A stretch of DNA of 19,153 bases from Victivallales bacterium. Lineage in GTDB: Bacteria; Verrucomicrobiota; Lentisphaeria; Oligosphaerales; Oligosphaeraceae. The translations under genes were made by a program, and so were the position numbers. The DNA lies in assembly GCA_017963875.1 (NCBI GenBank), contig JAGCTA010000367.1, positions 1 to 19,153 on the forward strand, given 5' to 3'. Below, one piece after another: positions 16,301 to 19,153 of the stretch. How positions within the stretch are numbered: position 1 is the first letter of the stretch; each line of letters begins with the position of its first letter. The notes under the pieces were generated by a model. That model did not search any database. It was not told where the DNA came from and saw nothing but the letters and a program-made list of their open reading frames with translations.

Positions 16301-17718
16301 ATCAAAAGACAGTTCATGACCTTGGGCGCATCGCCGAGGTCTCGCGAATCAGGAATCGCGTCGCTTTTCTGGAACTGCCAGCATCAGTGGAATACTCCGA
16401 GGACGGAGTGTCATATAAACGCATTGAATTGAAATCGCAATGGCTTCCGACGGCAAAGACCCATAATTACGGGAATACCATCCCGATGGAGAAGGGATAT
16501 ACACAAGCGACATTGGAACCGCCGTTGCGGGCACGTTATTTCAAGACGGACGAGCCGTCTGTCCTCATGTTCTTTGCCTCTGATGTGAAGCAACCGACGC
16601 GTCCTGTGAAAATTCTGGCGACTGAGCCGAATATTCTGGCATCTTACGAAGTCATCAAGGCGTGGCCGCGTCGTTATCATATAGAAAACAACCGTTTGAA
16701 GGTGTTTACGCATGAAGGGCGGGAACTTTTCGGATTGGAAAGCGACAGCGGCATACATGAAATCAAGGTGCTTGACTTTCCTGAGAAGGATTCGATTGGC
16801 ATTGTCGATGACTGCGGTTTCCAGCGTTTCTATGACCAATCTGGCAAATTGCTTCTTACCATTGACACGTATGGTGAACTGTGCGAATTCAATAAACGCG
16901 AGGGCAAGGGAAATACGCGTCATCCTGCTGGAGGATTTGCCGCCACCTATTCGCTGGGAGCCTGGAAGGACATGCTAATTGCTCCGCGCTATGGATTGTC
17001 GAGTTTCTACGACAGACAGGGGAAGATGTTAGGCCTGCGGCGCTCAGGCGTCTATAGCGTTGGGTATATGCTTCCAGGCCCCGTGGATTTCGGACATGGC
17101 GAACCAGAGCCAGTGGCACTTAGCACGCAATATCTGATTTTCTATAGCGAGGACCAAACGAACATGACAGTTCGCCCAGAAATCGAATATCCTGAAATCT
17201 TTGCGACGCGGCAATATGGTCTTCCTGGCGGCTGGAATATCTCGTATGGCGTTTGGGGCGCTGATACATACGTTTTCAAGGCCCTTCCATTTAACGGCAG
17301 GAACTATGTTTTTGTGGCAAACAAGATTTCCATGATGGTTTTTGACGGCCATGAAAGGAAATTTGTCTGGTATCGCAAGCCAGTGGCGCCGTATGCCTGC
17401 GCTGACGTGGCGGCCATTGGAGACAAGCGTTGGATTGGCATTGTCGCCAACTATGATGGAACCGTGTCTTCTTTGGAATGGAACTCGCCAGATTCCTCTC
17501 CGATAACCACCGCTAGGGTGCCTTTCGATGGCATTGTCCGTGCCATGCATGTGACTGAAGACGGACGTTTCTTCATCGCCGCAAGCAACGGGCTTTTCCA
17601 GATGGTGGATGGAAGCCTTCGTATGCGCCTAGAAAGTGGATTCACTGATGTCAAGTCACTTCATGACAAGCGCCTGGTCACTGCGGACGACGGCGGCGTC
17701 ATCAGTGTCTGGAAATAA
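13309..17718 (+). CDS. Large exported multidomain protein, polysaccharide-lyase-like
   Basis: I cannot name a family for the 1469 residues, but a domain order can be read. Residues 1-20 look like a Sec signal peptide with a non-canonical site (LLWG). About 21-155 is a carbohydrate-binding-type beta sandwich with a tight cysteine cluster, CPCGCKSC (120-127). About 168-290 resembles the alpha/beta N-terminal domain of GH67-type glucuronidases (AAIVIPGDDA, NLIILGN, HIIVGGTS). About 300-640 is helical and rich in Tyr/Trp/His, like an (alpha/alpha) toroid of heparinase- or alginate-lyase-type enzymes, with possible active-site segments NSRHVTSPLW and DFEGGSDYMELS. About 640-920 is beta-rich. About 993-1092 looks discoidin-like (HDLGRIAEV, ASVEYSEDGVSYK). 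The last 375 residues look like a beta-propeller ending GGVISVW. A role in degrading or sensing an acidic glycan is inferred. Confidence 0.75.
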   Translation: MNHIRIIASILASTCLLWGVEWTKINGTGHFDEDEGFFIGTGDFKTSFVVKPNTNYILSATVSSLNGVLFDLSYPGVATSMHKKMSYTTPGRIQRVVGWYKTRNSTTLDVTLKISNRHICPCGCKSCMEFQGDTNASTSIDGLALAEVADDELVSVPSSKETPDTLLDKNAAIVIPGDDAYRSLALKISDALGGVPIVTDNDACLSDSPVLNKVYREKNLIILGNLNSNKAMWPAYTRMLAGSDSFYPGGDGYELRTAVNVLGNGRNHIIVGGTSMNGVAKAVERFIGQVSPSQKHLLDVELGGGCKQTVEEDIAKWQKYPLPELPGRSPGYDSVRCYYHHALMYYWTGMEFYRKQTHEFMAPVLQDMAYTHHYLMEWFFHTWRITRNMGLYTDAEKTGIEKLLLQNYLEFQSGPDLIWMRPMQPPYVNFRLNSRHVTSPLWCQLVSSHYLKTYTDVSPRLKELVDFTLTESKTAARHIAMERSRPDSDFEGGSDYMELSMCVFRYAFLFNDYDIFKGKRPQAFKWGLIDILSNSEQRDTALFSRAKLGLRYNLGLLSCYYKAPEFQYYFNRLPPEGYDSMFVDRYPCGIGYFHNDIEEKLPTQNAGLSIMEYTMHEEMNSPNLKAFKSSFQELKGRKPFFLAVMKGGYTKGYPVLAISGTSEATDTTAGEITDIAIERQTWLGNRWTPIYQSNSGLPFERNTLYVGRTGQSDTEPALRPKFGVIEWSFNCNGIQAICIRIPGLNGIDWKRTVFMISTKCFLVNDRMMAEIPDDYDIAPVWRPLGTTLPNGVDTLYSQQAGFTFSLQCSGEGFSLETNTKEYLDMKASKLSSRFAFHGRLAKGQSLSVSSLCQVDGTLRVHDLGGGRILLSENGKVNAEILLGEEGFQWICGKGIYANKVTEVKLGGESLAVSPKPSDVVWYKDTGNCYRPQAGYRRVPPEENQAVFQRCFSYLEGLVIPEQTVQTEKMTSSALEQVFAKEFSTEPLVDDEVFSKNWDQKTVHDLGRIAEVSRIRNRVAFLELPASVEYSEDGVSYKRIELKSQWLPTAKTHNYGNTIPMEKGYTQATLEPPLRARYFKTDEPSVLMFFASDVKQPTRPVKILATEPNILASYEVIKAWPRRYHIENNRLKVFTHEGRELFGLESDSGIHEIKVLDFPEKDSIGIVDDCGFQRFYDQSGKLLLTIDTYGELCEFNKREGKGNTRHPAGGFAATYSLGAWKDMLIAPRYGLSSFYDRQGKMLGLRRSGVYSVGYMLPGPVDFGHGEPEPVALSTQYLIFYSEDQTNMTVRPEIEYPEIFATRQYGLPGGWNISYGVWGADTYVFKALPFNGRNYVFVANKISMMVFDGHERKFVWYRKPVAPYACADVAAIGDKRWIGIVANYDGTVSSLEWNSPDSSPITTARVPFDGIVRAMHVTEDGRFFIAASNGLFQMVDGSLRMRLESGFTDVKSLHDKRLVTADDGGVISVWK

Positions 17719-17750
17719 TACAAATCACTAAAACGGGAGCATCCAAAGCC

Positions 17751-18977
17751 ATGAAAACCTACTCATCACCAGGTCTTAAATCTGCATGTTTTGCTGAAGG
17801 CGATGGCGAACTGCCTGTGGAAATCCGTCTTCCAGAAGGTGCGAATTACGGCATGACGGAAGAGACTTTTCTGTTTCCAGACAATGCGAAATCAGTTCAT
17901 GTCAGGCTTCGAACTGATGCGACGGCTGGCCTGAGAGGCAAGGTCGGCTGCACTGCCGCCTTCTTTGATGAAGAGGGCAAGGTATTTGTGGAAGATTATC
18001 TGGAAGTCCTTGAGGAAAATGGACATCTGGTTCTCGATGGACAGTGGGAGCGGGAAGAGCATTTTCATGGTTTCCATCTGCGCTGTTTCTTCAAATGGAC
18101 TGTTGGCGCGTGCCATTTCAGCCGTCCCGTGTTGACGTGGGGAGGGAGTCTTCCAAAGCGCATGGCTCGAATTGTCACGACGCGAATGTGGTATGTTCCA
18201 GGAGAGGACATGGCTGCGCGTAAGGAACGTATGAAGCGTCTTCTAGATAAAATTGGCAATGAGGTTTCCTCGCCTGACATTATCCTGTTTACTGAGGAGG
18301 CTCCGTCAATAGGCATGGGCATTCCAAACAGTACGGCATGGGAAACGATTCCAGGACCGACAACGGAATGGCTGGCGGACTATGCACGGCAACTAAACAC
18401 GCATATTGCCTGCGGCATTCTCCAAAATGAAGGAGGGCAATATAGAAACGCCTGTGTTATTTTGGACAGAAAAGGTTCTATCGCAGGAATCTACCATAAG
18501 GTTCACTTGACGACTTGCGAATCACGGAACGGTGTCGTTCCAGGCGAGACATTCCCTGTGTTCGACCTTGATTTCGACAAAGTCTCCATTGCGATTTGCT
18601 GGGACAACTGGTTCTGTGAATCCGCCCGTTCATTGCGCCTAAATGGTGCTGAAATCATGCTTGTCCCGATTGCTGGGGACGGCATTGTCACTCATCGTGA
18701 CCATGTGTGGCCTGCGCGGGCAGTGGAGCAGGGGATGGCGGTCGCTTTCTCCGTGTTCAGCAACTCTGAAGATGGAAAGGGCTGGTCATGTGTGTTCGAC
18801 GCCATGGGCAATATGCTTGCCAAGGCGTTGGCGGGCACGGATTACTGCTTTGCCGACGTTGATTTGGGCAAAAGGTATCGCACAAGGTTTCTTTCCATTG
18901 GAAATGGTTTTGGCGAAGGGCGGACACTATATGTGCATGAACGTAGAAACGGTGTCTATGCGGATATCCAGCGGTAA
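17751..18977 (+). CDS. Carbon-nitrogen hydrolase (nitrilase superfamily) with N-terminal beta domain
   Basis: The nitrilase superfamily uses a Glu-Lys-Cys triad to hydrolyse amides, N-carbamoyl groups or nitriles. Candidates here are Glu182 or Glu183 (LFTEEAPS), Lys250 (YHKVHL) and Cys283 (ICWDNWF). The later block MLVPIAGDG and the WPARAVEQGMAVAFS region match the family plan. The catalytic domain occupies about 135-400. The first 130 residues are an extra beta-rich region with an EEGKVFVEDYLEV-type strand pattern, like a small carbohydrate-binding sandwich, which ordinary nitrilases of about 280 residues do not have. No signal peptide is seen. GGGAG is 11 bases before the ATG, a long spacing. 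The gene follows the large exported protein by 32 bases. An amide-bearing sugar substrate would fit the context, but this is inference. Confidence 0.88.
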   Translation: MKTYSSPGLKSACFAEGDGELPVEIRLPEGANYGMTEETFLFPDNAKSVHVRLRTDATAGLRGKVGCTAAFFDEEGKVFVEDYLEVLEENGHLVLDGQWEREEHFHGFHLRCFFKWTVGACHFSRPVLTWGGSLPKRMARIVTTRMWYVPGEDMAARKERMKRLLDKIGNEVSSPDIILFTEEAPSIGMGIPNSTAWETIPGPTTEWLADYARQLNTHIACGILQNEGGQYRNACVILDRKGSIAGIYHKVHLTTCESRNGVVPGETFPVFDLDFDKVSIAICWDNWFCESARSLRLNGAEIMLVPIAGDGIVTHRDHVWPARAVEQGMAVAFSVFSNSEDGKGWSCVFDAMGNMLAKALAGTDYCFADVDLGKRYRTRFLSIGNGFGEGRTLYVHERRNGVYADIQR

Positions 18978-18989
18978 TTCGGACGGGAC

Positions 18990-19024
18990 GTGAGACGCGA
19001 GACGCGAGACGCGAGACGTGAGAC
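18990..19024. repeat. Tandem heptamer repeat, five copies of GYGAGAC
   Basis: The array reads GTGAGAC, three GCGAGAC, GTGAGAC, and fades into ATGAGG. It begins 12 bases after the nitrilase-family stop codon and ends 19 bases before the transposase-like stop on the other strand. It is intergenic and not a CRISPR array (no spacers). Confidence 0.9.
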
Positions 19025-19043
19025 ATGAGGTAATGTGTTTTTG

Positions 19044-19153
19044 TCAAGCGGTCTCATCTGTTTTTTTGATTATTTTCTCCGATTTGTAGTCTGGCTTGAA
19101 ATCCGTTTCGTTCACGACCATTGCATGAAGTATCAGGAGCAGCTTTCTCATGC
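19044..19153 (-). CDS. C-terminal end of a probable transposase (IS110-like), cut by window edge
   Basis: The - strand frame is open from the right edge to a TGA at 19044-19046, giving 35 full codons. The segment MRKLLLILHAMVVNETDF resembles the conserved C-terminal region of IS110/IS116/IS902-family transposases (a basic MRKLL followed by a helix and a short tail). The tail is Lys-rich (KSEKIIKKTDETA). The N-terminal catalytic part lies outside the window, so the family assignment rests on this short match. It converges with the nitrilase-family gene, with the heptamer array between them. Confidence 0.5.
   Translation of the reverse strand, partial: MRKLLLILHAMVVNETDFKPDYKSEKIIKKTDETA

Noticed and set aside
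16411..16923. A 170-codon - strand frame inside the large exported protein gene
   Set aside because: It is antisense to the predicted discoidin-like and propeller regions, with no motif and no ribosome binding site.
18990..19024. CRISPR array
   Set aside because: The units are 7 bases long and directly adjacent, with no spacers and no cas genes nearby.

Overview
The window looks like chromosomal DNA of a PVC-group bacterium, most likely Lentisphaerota (Victivallis-like). The best pointer is the pseudopilin at 12409-13218, whose N-terminus ([20 protein letters not shown] followed by [11 protein letters not shown]) is of the type found in large families in Lentisphaerota and Planctomycetes. 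The downstream sugar-type genes also recall those phyla. This placement rests on recognition, not on a search.

Region A (1-5673, + strand) is clearly AT-rich. It carries three cell-envelope-type genes: a two-helix membrane protein cut by the left edge, a 732-residue lipoprotein with an internal duplication and no family I recognise, and an exported protein of 15 Sel1-like repeats. Codon and base use differ from the rest of the window, so this may be an accessory or transferred block.

Region B (5747-7846, - strand) is a methionine biosynthesis pair, metX then metW, 18 bases apart and each with a ribosome binding site. The metX leader contains a hairpin plus U-run that could be an attenuator.

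Region C (8139-18977, + strand, much richer in GC) is a seven-gene collinear cluster with gaps from a 1-base overlap to 90 bases. It encodes an extended-SDR epimerase-like protein lacking the usual active-site lysine, a divergent dihydrodipicolinate synthase/N-acetylneuraminate lyase-type aldolase, a Gfo/Idh/MocA oxidoreductase, an Asp-box (sialidase-like) protein, a pseudopilin, a 1469-residue exported multidomain protein with a polysaccharide-lyase-like layout, and a carbon-nitrogen hydrolase with an extra N-terminal beta-rich domain. A promoter-like sequence and a LacI-type operator core lie upstream. My reading is a catabolic operon for an acidic or amide-bearing sugar or glycan: the exported protein and pseudopilin act on or bind the polymer, and the cytoplasmic enzymes process the released sugar. 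The substrate is unknown. This cluster is the best candidate for an undescribed system.

Region D (18978-19153) holds a five-copy heptamer tandem repeat and, on the - strand, the last 35 codons of a protein resembling an IS110-type transposase, cut by the right edge. No tRNA, rRNA, CRISPR array or replication origin was seen.
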